From assembly GCA_964422855.1 (NCBI GenBank), contig CAYRCS010000014.1:1-23326 (forward strand): DNA of 23,326 bases. The letters run 5' to 3'. Source of the stretch: CAZEYI01 sp964422855 (GTDB lineage Bacteria; Patescibacteriota; Gracilibacteria; Absconditabacterales; Absconditicoccaceae). The translations under genes were made by a program, and so were the position numbers. The notes beneath the pieces were generated by a model, which was not told where the DNA came from, ran no database searches, and worked only from the letters and a program-made list of their open reading frames with translations. Numbering within the stretch: position 1 is the first letter of the stretch; the number at the start of each line of letters is the position of its first letter. Shown in pieces: positions 8,954 through 17,627 of the stretch.

Positions 8954-8975
8954 ACATCTATTTGTGTCATAGATC

Positions 8976-11396
8976 ATGGCTGATAAGTACAATTTCAAGG
9001 AGTCTGAGAAAAAATGGCAGGATTTTTGGGAACAAGAGCAAGTGTATGCTTTCGATTTGCATGATACGACAAGGCCTGTGTATAGTATCGATACACCACC
9101 TCCTACCGTATCGGGTAAGCTCCATATCGGTCATATATTTTCCTATACCCAGGCTGAATGTATCGCTAGATACAAGAGGATGCAAGGATTTAATGTCTTC
9201 TATCCTATGGGATATGATGACAATGGAATTCCTACAGAGATATTGGTTGAGAAGGAATTGGGCATCAATATCAAGGATACCCCTCGTCAGGAGTTTGTAG
9301 CGAAGTGTTTGGAAGTAAATCAGAAATATAGAGACATCTACAAAACTTTGTGGCAAGCTAATGGTATGTCGATCGATTGGAATCGTACCTATGCTACTAT
9401 ATTGCCTGAAGTACAAGCTATTTCTCAGAAAAGATTTGTCGAATTATTTCAAAAATGACATATCGTCAAAAAAGAGTTTCCCGCTTTGCGATGTACCAAA
9501 AATCAGACAACTATTGCACAGGCTGAGACTGAAGAACAAGAATTTAATGAGTTTTTCAATGATATAAAGTTTACGCTCAGTGATGGAAGTGATTGTGTTA
9601 TTGCTACTACCAGGCCAGAAATGTTGCCAGCGTGTGTGGGAGTGTTTGTGCATCCTGATGATGAGAGATATGCTTCTTATATTGGACAAAAAGCTACGAC
9701 GCCATTTGGTAAAGAAGTCCCTGTCTTGGCAGATGATAAGGTCAAGATGGATAAGGGAACTGGAGCTGTAATGTGTTGTAGTTATGGTGATCCGACCGAC
9801 TTGTACTGGATCAAAAAATATAATCTGCCAGAACATATTGTCATCAATCGTTATGGGAAAATGCAAAATACGGAATTGGAAGGTATCGATGGGCTCAAAA
9901 TAACAGAAGCGAGAGAAGCTATCATCCCTATGGTCGAGGCTAAGGGGGCTTTGGTTAAGAGGATTGCGATCGTACAGTCCAAAACTATCTCCGAAAGAGG
10001 TAAAGTAGCAGTAGAGATCATCCCTGTGCCACAGTGGTTCGTCAATATCTTGGATAAAAAAGAAGAACTCAAGACCTTGAATGATAAAATGACATGGTAT
10101 CCTGATCATATGCAAAAGAGATCGACTGATTGGATAGATAAATTGGAATGGGATTGGAATATTTCTCGTAATAGGAAATTTGGAATACCTATCCCTGTCT
10201 GGTATAGCAAGAAGACTGGTGAAATTATCCTACCAGATGCTGATCAATTTCCTGTAGATCCTCTCAGTATGATGCCCAAAAAATTGCCCGAAGGACATAC
10301 GCCAGAAGATATTATAGGAGATGATATGGTACTTGATACCTGGTTTACCTCTGGACTTAGTCCACAGATCAATCAAGAGTTTTTGCGTATGGCTTGAAGT
10401 TCTATTAACTTGATGCCGTTTAATCTCAGACCTCAAGCACACGATATTATCCGTACATGGTTGCTCTACACGACTTTGCAAAGTCATCTGCATGATGGTA
10501 GTGCGCCGTTTCATGATGTGATGATTTCTGGTCACGTATTAGCGTGAAAAGGAGAGAAGATCTCAAAATCTGCATGAAATGCGAAGTTTGAACCACAGAG
10601 TTTGCTGGATAATTTCGGATCTGATGCGACGAGATATTGGACACTTGGTGGGCAATTGGGTAAGGATATGGTATTTGAAGAAACAGAGCTTAAGAACTGA
10701 CAAAAGTTGGTGACGAAACTTTGGAATGCATTCCAATTTGTGCAGATGCAGTTAACTGGATTTGATCCTAAAGCGACATTTGCTACAGCATCATTGCAAT
10801 CAACCGATACATGGATACTTGGTCGTTTGACTGAGACAGTTGCTACGATGCAAAAGCATTTGGATGCCTATGAAATAGGATTGGCAAAAATACATTTTGA
10901 AGAATTTTTCTGGAGAGATTTCTGTGATATGTATTTGGAGATGGTAAAGGTCAGAGTATATCAACCCGAAAGATTTGTCGATGGAGAAAAGAAGAAGTTA
11001 GCAGGGCAGTGGACATTGTATAAAGTGATGTATACTATTATTCGTCTCTTGGCGCCGTATATCCCTCATGTGACTGAAGAAATTTACCAAGCGTACTTTA
11101 GACAATTTGAATGATTGGTGAGTGTACATAAGGATTCTTTTGCTGATGCAATTGGCTCTTCACATCTTTCAGAATGACTGAGTTTTGACTCAGTATTACA
11201 GGTTGTTGGAGATGTGAGAAAATATAAGACAGAACATCAGATATCATTGTGAGCAGAAATAGAGAAGTTGACTATCAGTGCGCCTAGCGAACAATTGGAG
11301 ATTATCAAGGCTGCGGAAGACGATATCGTTGGTGTTACTAAGACAAAGGTGATAGCGTATACTGAATGAGATGTTGTTGCAGTTATTATCTCGTAA
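8976..11396 (+). CDS. valS: Valyl-tRNA synthetase
   Basis: ValS is a class Ia synthetase that charges tRNA-Val and edits mischarged threonine. The 806-aa product begins MADKYNFKESEKKWQDFWE and carries TPPPTVSGKLHIGH (HIGH at 50-53), the DDNGIPTE element, an editing domain with ATTRPEMLPACVGVFVHPDDERY, the ISRNRKFGIPIPVWY segment and a KISKS signature (528-532), followed by an anticodon-binding helical domain. DDNGIPTE resembles the archaeal-like ValS type. It is shorter than E. coli ValS (951 aa), and the long C-terminal coiled-coil arm appears to be absent. Nine in-frame TGA codons are read as Gly, including those flanking KISKS. It is preceded by a Val-rich leader peptide and an attenuator, so it is likely controlled by tRNA-Val charging. 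No clear ribosome binding site precedes the ATG. Confidence 0.96.
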
Positions 11397-11404
11397 AGAA
11401 TAGT

Positions 11405-11824
11405 ATGATTTTCTGATTTGTCGTGCAGATGTATAATTGTATTTTGCGTATTCCTGATCTTTTGTGGTGATTGTTTTTACATGGAGAGTTGAGTACTCAT
11501 TCATATGATGTGATGACAGCTTTTTGTCTCGCGCAATATGGCAATCCAGAATATTGTTGACAGATAGTGGCTTGGAGAGCACTGATACATCTGGTGGTGT
11601 GTCTCGTGTTTATCTTTGTTTTTCGATTATTATCGAAAAAGTGATATAGAAAATTGAGCTTCTATCTGTGTGTCTTGTTAATTGTTGCCGTACTTATTCA
11701 GGAAATTGTTATTCATCCCTTGTATTATGGGCAAGTTTGGCGGAAGGGAGTGATAGATATTGTGACGTGGTATGTACCGTTGGGGGTGTTTCTCTATAAA
11801 TATTATTCTAAACCTAATAATTAG
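11405..11824 (+). CDS. Small multi-spanning membrane protein, unknown
   Basis: I do not recognise the family. Reading four TGA codons as Gly gives an uninterrupted 139-aa frame from ATG 11405 to TAG 11822-11824. Hydrophobic stretches near residues 1-25 (MIFGFVVQMY...IPDLLWG), 60-80 (ALIHLVVCLVFIFVF), 86-106 (FYLCVLLIVAVLIQEIVIHP) and 118-133 (IDIVTWYVPLGVFLYKYY) suggest three or four transmembrane helices with short charged loops (SKKGYRK). It begins 8 bp after valS and is probably carried on the same transcript. Its last 11 bases overlap the end of the convergent lipoprotein gene. In the standard code this gene would be invisible. Confidence 0.7.
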
Positions 11825-12194
11825 GAATACCTCAATTTCTACAATCGTAGTTTCATTTTATATAAGAATTGTAATAAGTACCAAATGAATCGGCTGATGT
11901 AAATTCTTGCCATATATTACTTGGTAATATACAATAATGATAATTTACTCATTTTAGATTAATTATCATATACTGATTTGGTTCGTCATATCGTGCTCCT
12001 CTTATAAAGGAGCTTTTAGACGTATCTAATGTTTCAAAAATTTCTATATCTACCGGAGTATTTCTATATTTTACTGTGATATATCTCTGTTGAATATTCG
12101 TATCTTTATTGATTGCTTGGTTCGTAGTACTTGCTGAACAACCTATTAATGTCGAAACTAATATAGTCAGAACAACAATTCTGAATAATCTCAT
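11814..12194 (-). CDS. Lipoprotein with KTSR-like domain
   Basis: The 126-aa product begins MRLFRIVVLTILVSTLIGCSAS: a basic start, a hydrophobic stretch and a lipobox (LIGC, Cys at about 18), so it should be lipid-anchored on the outer face of the membrane. The rest, read through one TGA at 11949-11951, resembles the KTSR domain: SKSSFIRGARYDEPNQYMIINLKGVNYHYCILPSNIW, then SADSFGTYYNSYIKGNY, matching the family pattern of a YD element, a G..Y.Y..vP strand and A.S.G.yfn..Ik. The TGA falls inside this conserved block, at the Gly before the Tyr-rich strand. The KTSR domain's molecular role is not well established. ATG 12194 is chosen because it starts a textbook lipoprotein signal; an upstream GTG (12224) would add 10 residues. 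It lies 14 bp downstream of the zinc-ribbon gene. Confidence 0.78.
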
Positions 12195-12208
12195 GTTATA
12201 TATTTTAT

Positions 12209-12742
12209 TTAAAATGTTTCTCACTCTGCTATGCTAGTTGAAAGAATGCATAGACCGACACATAATATGATAACTATAATGGTATATATTACTTTAATTA
12301 TACTTGATAGATCTGGAGAATAACTCCAAATTCAAAATAACTTATCTATTGTCATGAGTATTAAAATTATCGTAAAAATAACCCTTGCTATTTTTTTATT
12401 TGAGACTAGATTAAACATTCGCAATGTTATATATCATATTCACATTGCTAAGAAAGACCATATCATCGAAACTAATCATCATAGAAATACAACTAGAAAT
12501 ATTAATTGCCATCATGATAGAGATGCAAACATAGCTAATAATAATCATATTGCTAAATAAAATAATGATATAGCAATGATTGAAAGAATCGAGAATCATA
12601 TATATTTGAAGAACCTAACTATTGCATCTACGAATCATCACTTATTATTACTCATATCTATTTCCTCTAGCCATTCTCAACAGTATTTACATTTCTTTGC
12701 TTCATTTTTTACATTTTCTCCACAATGAGGACATTTTTTCAT
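12209..12742 (-). CDS. Zinc-ribbon membrane protein
   Basis: The 177-aa product starts MKKCPHCGENVKNEAKKCKYCGEWLEE, a treble-clef zinc ribbon of the CxxC-x10-CxxC kind; the Gly of the second CxxCG is encoded by TGA. After a short linker come about four hydrophobic segments: ILSIIAISLFYLAIGLLLAMFA, WQLIFLVVFLGGLVSMIWSFLA, ARVIFTIILILMT and IIKVIYTIIVIILCVGLC. About ten TGA codons are read as Gly, mostly in the membrane part, so only the corrected code reveals the gene. Zinc-ribbon proteins with a membrane domain of this plan are common in bacteria with no assigned role. It ends 14 bp before the KTSR lipoprotein gene, and the two probably form an operon. Confidence 0.8.
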
Positions 12743-12767
12743 TTTATAATATTTATATATAAAAAAA

Positions 12768-12920
12768 ACGATAGGTATTTACTAGAACCTGTCGTCGTAT
12801 ATCGTCTTATTTAAACGTGTAGAATAAGGGGACGATTTACGACTAACCTGTTGCTACACATTTTACACCTACTCCTTTTCAGGACGATAAGCGGGTTAAT
12901 CGCAAACCGTCCTTTTTTTT
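12768..12920 (+). ncRNA. Putative structured small RNA
   Basis: This roughly 150-nt segment between two minus-strand genes has three consecutive hairpins on the plus strand and ends in a terminator. Hairpin 1: ACGATAGGT (12768-12776) with ACCTGTCGT (12787-12795), one G-U. Hairpin 2: CGTATATCGTC (12796-12806) with GACGATTTACG (12831-12841), one mismatch, extended inward by TTATT with AATAA. Hairpin 3 is the GGACG/CGTCC terminator stem with eight T residues. The hairpin 2 loop contains GTGTAG (12817-12822), complementary to CTACAC (12854-12859), which could form a pseudoknot. A TATAAT at 12745-12750 could be the -10 element, but no good -35 element is visible. I recognise no known RNA family. 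The region also lies in the 5' region of the zinc-ribbon gene, so an antisense role is possible. Confidence 0.55.
12882..12920 (+). terminator. Terminator of the putative small RNA
   Basis: GGACG (12882-12886) pairs with CGTCC (12908-12912), with an inner GCG/CGC helix (12891-12893 with 12901-12903), followed by eight consecutive T residues (12913-12920). Its orientation means that transcription reaches it from the left on the plus strand, where there is no protein gene on that strand after 11824. Confidence 0.7.
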
Positions 12921-12991
12921 CAAAAAGAGTAGTGTGTATCAAAAATGTGTAGCATATTTATAATATTAAAAAAACTTAAGTTTGCAATTAT

Positions 12992-13018
12992 AAAAAAAGT
13001 ACCACTTTACTGGTACTT
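12992..13018 (-). terminator. Rho-independent terminator of the Fur-family gene
   Basis: AAGTACCA (12997-13004) and TGGTACTT (13011-13018) form a perfect 8-bp stem with a 6-nt loop; read on the minus strand it is followed by a run of T residues. The fur stop codon TAA (13017-13019) lies at the base of the stem. Confidence 0.75.
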
Positions 13019-13415
13019 ATTTACACTTTTCGCATTTTCCTGTTAACTCATACACCTGATTTTCTGTGGTGAAATTGGGTGGGAGTTGGTGATGATGGTT
13101 GTGTTCGTGGAGTTCGGTGACTTGGTGACAGTCGGTACAGACTGCATAATGATGGCAGTGATGGTCTGTATGATTGGTACATGGGATATAACCATCGACT
13201 GATCGTATCTTGTGGATAAGTCAGAGTTTTTCTAAGAGTTCAAGGTTTCTATATATAGTGACGACGTCGAGTTTTCCTTTCGTCTGGTCTGATATCTCGT
13301 AAGGATTGAGTGGTTTTTTGGTAGATGCGAGAATATCTATCACCGCTTTGCGTTGGGTAGTGAGTTTGTATTGGTGGTCGATAAGGGTTTTTTGTGCGAG
13401 GTCGGTGAAGGACAT
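13017..13415 (-). CDS. fur: Fur-family metal-responsive transcriptional regulator
   Basis: Fur-family proteins repress transcription when their metal (Fe, Zn, Mn) or peroxide status changes. The 132-aa product has an N-terminal winged helix (LTTQRKAVIDILASTKKPLNPYEI, then DVVTIYRNLELLEKLGLIHKI, about residues 18-70; one Gly is TGA-coded) and a C-terminal dimerisation/metal region with a very His-rich HHCHYAVCTDCHQVTELHEHNHHH and a final GKCEKCK. The two CxxC pairs would form the structural zinc site seen in Fur and Zur. Which metal it senses cannot be read from sequence; the paired CxxC motifs and the His-rich stretch make Zur or Fur more likely than PerR. A large inverted repeat lies over its own promoter region and could be its operator. 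Confidence 0.9.
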
Positions 13416-13426
13416 GTAGAGTCGTT

Positions 13427-13473
13427 ATTATATAATTCTTTCTTTTACTTTTGTCTGCCAGCGACAAAAGTAA
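13427..13473 (-). promoter_or_regulatory. Fur-family gene promoter and inverted-repeat operator
   Basis: TTACTTTTGTC (13445-13455) and GACAAAAGTAA (13463-13473) form a perfect 11-bp inverted repeat with a 7-bp centre. On the minus strand a TATAAT (complement of 13427-13432) lies 12 bp before the fur start, and the repeat covers the expected -35 position. The arrangement suggests an autoregulatory operator. The repeat does not match the classical Fur box well. It could also act as an RNA hairpin if transcription starts further upstream. Confidence 0.5.
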
Positions 13474-13673
13474 CAAAAACGCCTCGTCAATCAAGCATTA
13501 CATTGGATATAATCATCGCGAGTGAAAATACGAAACATTCTCCCTATAATCGGTCGAATGTCTATGTTTGAATTGTTTTGCACGTTTGGCTATATGTTTT
13601 CATGCAATTGATTGACCTTCCATTTTATTTTTGGTTTGTTTGCTATTTTATGATGAAAAATTATAGCTTGTGC

Positions 13674-14282
13674 ATGAAAATATATATAGATGAGGCGGGG
13701 AGAGGGCCTTTGGCGGGGCCCGTGTATGTTGGTTTGATATTGGAGGATTGATCTCTTAAAAATTCTGTGTTTAAAAAATTTGGCGATTCGAAACAGATTG
13801 CTCCGAAGAAGAGAGAGGAACTTTTTGATGGTTTGGAAAATAGTTCTATTGTATGGTCGTATGGATCATCATCGGCTGCGCATATTGATCGCTTTGGTAT
13901 TGTCAAAGCTTTGCAACAGGCTATTTGTAAGGGTTTGTGGAATTTGTCGTGACAGGAATGAATTATAAAAGTAAATATTTTACGTGATTGGTTAGCAAAG
14001 AATAATATTCTGTTGGTATTGGATGGGAATCATGATTTTGGCTTGTCCAAATTGTTACATGTGGAAGTACATACTATTATAAAATGAGATAGCAAGGTGA
14101 AACAGATTGGTGCTGCGTCTATTGTGGCCAAGGTTTTGAGAGATAGAGAAATGGTTCGCTTACACAAAAAATATCCCACGTATGGATTTGCCAAGCATAT
14201 GGGATATGGGACACAAACACATCGTGATGCTATACAAAAATATGGACTTACTAAAATCCATAGAAAAAGTTTTTGTCATTAA
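13674..14282 (+). CDS. rnhB: Ribonuclease HII
   Basis: RNase HII removes ribonucleotides embedded in DNA and RNA primers using two metal ions. The product begins MKIYIDEAGRGPLAGPVYVG, with the catalytic Asp-Glu pair at residues 6-7 of the DEAGRG motif. It continues with GDSKQIAPKKREEL, a VLDG strand end, GAASIVAKVLRDREM and YGFAKHMGYGTQTHRDAI, all standard type 2 RNase H blocks. It is 202 aa, the normal size. A few TGA codons are read as Gly. The chosen start leaves only five residues before the catalytic Asp; in-frame ATGs at 13650 and 13653 would add 7-8 residues and are possible. It ends one base away from the convergent stop codon of the gene at 14284. Confidence 0.93.
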
Positions 14283-14283
14283 A

Positions 14284-15264
14284 CTATTGTTTGTCTTTCT
14301 GATTTAAGAAAGTGAGAATATCCATATCTTCTGGTTCTCGTTTTTGATCAAAATTATCAAGGGTATCTGCTTGGTGGAAGGGGAGTATAAATCTCTTACA
14401 TGATTTGTTATATACAGTATTGAATACTTCTATGAAATGTCCGTTTTTGGTCATCGGTGAAATGAGAATGATGTCTCATCCACTTGCATTGATATCTTGG
14501 ATTCGCTTACACAACATTTCGCAATAAAAGCCTAAAGTCTCTATGATGAGTTGTTTGGCTAGATTGTTTTTTTCGATCGTTTCATAGGATTTGTATCGAT
14601 ATTCACTGATGCCTCTATCGTGATACATGGTTTTGACCATAGCCATACCCATATTGATAGTCTGGACGTTGTGATAAAATCCGTTTTGGACATAAACGGC
14701 TTTGCAACTATTTTCGTGGATGTAGAGAAGTAGGAAGTTATCCTTCTTGAGCGTGTTTCTGACGAACAATGTGGTCGGTAGTGACTGTGGTTGTATGTGT
14801 ATATTGCTGTGCTCCAGTATGTTGCCAAAGACTGCATTGCAAGTGTGGAGTGTCTGTCTTCTGAGATAGATTACATAGAGTCTGAAAAATATGTGTCCTT
14901 GTTCTCCTATGATATGTGTGGTTTCTTCTTCGTTGACATAAAGTGTATCGATAAATGTATGGATTTTCTCCCCACTGGTGTCATGATTTTTGTTGATGAA
15001 GTTTATTTTTTCTGCGATGCAGTTGTTGAGATCGTGTATAGAAAATGGTTTGTCTACGTCCTGATGCACATCAAATCTATAAAATGAAAATCTGGATTCG
15101 TCGAGTAGGAGAAAAATTTCCTCTTCTTTCTGTTCTCGGAATCATTTGAGTGTTTCATGTATATCTTGGTGTATTGTAGCTATCTGTACTTTGCGTGGAG
15201 TGACTTTGATATGACGGAAACTTGGATGTGACGATGAAGGAAATTCATATACAATGTGGTACAT
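14284..15264 (-). CDS. Possible actin/ASKHA-fold protein, unknown function
   Basis: I cannot assign a family with confidence. The 326-aa protein has no signal peptide or membrane segment. The stretch DNFLLLYIHENSCKAVYVQNGFYHN followed by TINMGMAMVKTMY (about residues 172-212) resembles the second phosphate-binding strand pair of actin-fold ATPases such as FtsA and PilM, and the later GGDIILISPMTKNG resembles a following strand-turn. An N-terminal EEIFLLLDESRFSFYRFD block (about 50-68) has similar beta-hairpin character. If real, the key Asp and Gly residues of the nucleotide site are poorly kept, so it may be a degenerate member. TGA codons (two seen) are read as Gly. It lies 19 bp downstream of topA and is probably in the same operon. 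Confidence 0.6.
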
Positions 15265-15283
15265 CCAAACAATGCGATATAAA

Positions 15284-17572
15284 TTATTTTTTAAGTAATT
15301 TTATTGTTTCTTTGAGTGTGAGTTCTTCTGGTTTTACAGTTTTTGGAATTTTATAATTCTTTTTGTCGTATTTGATATAGGGGCCATACCTTCCTTTGAG
15401 TACTTGGAGTGGCTTTCCTTCGTGTTCTCGTTCGTGGATGTTTGCATTTGCTACAAGTTCCTTTCTAGCTTCGATGAGAGCGGTAGCTCTTTTCTTGTCT
15501 ATAGTGAATATATCGTCACCAGCTTCTTTATCCAAAGACGCATAGATCGTTCATCGTTTGATATATGGACCAAACTTCCCTAATCCAGCTACAAGATCTT
15601 CCCCTTTGTGATCTCCTAAATTTCTTGGCAATCTAAAGTACTCGAGTGCTTCTTCCAATGTGATGGTATCAATTGATTTGCCTTTGATAGATGCGTATTT
15701 TGGCTTTTCTTCGTCGTCTGGTTTACCCAATTGTGCCATAGGCCCATATCTTCCAATTCTCACAATTACTGCTTTGCCAGTCTTGGGATCCGTACCCAAT
15801 ATTTTTTCACCACTTTCTCTAGCTGTAGTTGCTGTCTGTTCGACTGTCTTGTGAAATGGGTCGTAAAATGCTTTGATCATTTTGGTCCATCAGAGTTTGC
15901 CTGTTGCTATTTCATCAAAATCTTCTTCGACGTTTGCGGTGAATTTATGATCCAATATTTTTGGAAAATTTTTTATCAAGAAATCAGTTACAACGATACC
16001 TATATCGGTAGGGAATAGTTTATTTTTGTCAGCTCCGTACATAAGTTTCTTTGTCTCTTGTGTGATTTTACTATTTTTGAGTGTGAGGATAGTATATTCT
16101 TTTTCGATACCCTCAAGATCTTTTTTTTCTACATATCATCTTTGTTGGACAGTCGAAATTGTTGGTGCATAGGTAGATGGACGACCAATTCATTCTTCTT
16201 CCAACTTCTTTACCAAACTTGCTTCTGTATATCTAGCTGGATGACGAGAATATTTTTCTGTTCCAATTATTTGTTTCATGTTTACGCTATCTCCTTGGTC
16301 TATCTTTGGTAGCGTAGCTACTGTTTCTTCGTCTCCTTCTTCGTCGCTAGATTCGCTGTAGACTTTGATAAACCCATCAAATTTAATTATTTCTGCTTGG
16401 GCAACCATATCGATTTTGCTTTCAGACACATCGATAGTAAGTGTTGTTTTTTCAACATTTGCGTCTGCCATCTGGCATGCAATAGTTCTCTTCCAGATCA
16501 ATTCATATAATTTTTTTTGTGCCGCATCAGCCCCTGCTGATGGTTTCATCATATCAGTTGGCCTGATACACTCATGTGCTTCTTGTGCGTTCGCTGATTT
16601 GCCTTTGAACTTTCTGCTTTGATGATATTCTTTGCCATACATCTTAGTGATAGCATCTTGTGCTGCCTTGAGTGCCGTATCCGATATATTTACTGAATCT
16701 GTTCTCATATAAGTAATTAATCATGCTTCGTATAATTTTTGTGCTACAGACATTGTTCTAGCAACTGGAAATCCAAGCTTTCTACTCGCTTCTTGTTGGA
16801 TAGTAGATGTCGTAAACGGAGCAGATGGCGATCTTTTACCTGGTTTGGTTTCTACTTTTTTTACCGTAAAATCTGACTTAGAAGCTTCTTCTAAGAAGGC
16901 TTTTGCTTCATCTATTTTATTGATTTTTTTATTCGCTTCAGCAGTGAACGCTACTTTCTTATATTCAAAAGTACCCACTACTTTGTAACTTCCAGCACTC
17001 GCAAATTTTTGTATTTCTCTTTCCTTGTCTACGATCAATCTTACTGCCACTGATTGTACCCTTCCAGCAGAGAGACCTCCTTTTACTTTTTGTCGTAATA
17101 CTGGAGATAGTTCAAATCAAACCAAACGATCTAGTACGCGTCTTGCCTGTTGGGCATCAACTAGATCCATATCGAGAAATCTAGGTTCTTTGATGGCCTT
17201 TTCTATAGCTGGTTTTGTAATCTCATGAAAAACTATTCTTGATGTCTTTTTGACATCGAGTCCAAGTGTATTTGCAACATGCCACGCTATGGCTTCCCCT
17301 TCACGGTCTTCATCAGTCGCAAGCCACACTTTATCTACTTTTTTTACTCGAGATTTTAGTTCGCTTATGACTTTCTTTTTGTCTTCACTGACTTCGTAGG
17401 TTGGGGTGAAATTGTTTTTAATATCGATCCCCATTTTTTTCTTAGGAAGATCCGATATATGCCCATATGATGCTTTAACTTCGAAGTCGTCTCCCAAGTA
17501 CTTTTTGATCGTTGCTGATTTGGCTGGAGACTCTACGATAAAAAGATTTTTTGGTGATGATGCCATAGTCAT
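15284..17572 (-). CDS. topA: DNA topoisomerase I (type IA)
   Basis: TopA relaxes negative supercoils by a transient 5'-phosphotyrosine break. The 762-aa product opens with the Toprim domain, NLFIVESPAKS (catalytic Glu at about 14), YGHISDLPKKKMGID and LATDEDREGEAIAWH carrying the metal-binding acidic residues. The active-site tyrosine lies in GLITYMRTDS (Tyr at about 288), where the Gly is TGA-coded. Typical bound-DNA motifs such as QQARRVLDRLVG and RKFKGKSANAQEAHECIRPTD follow. The C-terminus has repeats of the Toprim_CRPT type (GRYGPMAQLG, GKFGPYIKRG, GRYGPYIKYD) in place of four-Cys zinc fingers. Several TGA codons are read as Gly. ATG 17566, two codons in, is an alternative start. It follows the pilin-like gene by 55 bp. 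Confidence 0.96.
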
Positions 17573-17627
17573 GAACGTGAGTAAATTTCTGAACGCTTGT
17601 ATGTATCTGTCTATATATTGCAACTAA

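Noticed and set aside
8846..8975. T-box riboswitch upstream of valS
   Set aside because: The conserved T-box sequence (AGGGTGGNACCGCG type) and a specifier-loop architecture are absent; the Val-rich ORF with competing hairpins explains the leader better.
9444..10115. Long minus-strand frame of 223 codons opposite valS
   Set aside because: It lies entirely within valS, whose protein motifs are continuous on the plus strand; the antisense frame shows no recognisable domain.
11913..11931. TATATTAC/GTAATATA hairpin as a terminator
   Set aside because: The stem is AT-rich, lacks a T tract on either strand and lies within the coding frame of the KTSR lipoprotein.
12354..12560. Plus-strand frame rich in His, Asn and Ile (68 codons)
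   Set aside because: It is the antisense shadow of the zinc-ribbon membrane protein, whose Cys motifs and hydrophobic helices are clear on the minus strand.
12743..13016. CRISPR or tracrRNA-like element
   Set aside because: No regularly spaced direct repeats and no cas genes in the window; the region instead forms three different hairpins ending in a terminator.
13416..13649. Short plus-strand coding frame between fur and rnhB (e.g. from ATG 13558, about 40 codons)
   Set aside because: Composition is low-complexity hydrophobic/aromatic, with no conserved feature; the stretch is better explained as the divergent regulatory region holding the inverted repeat.
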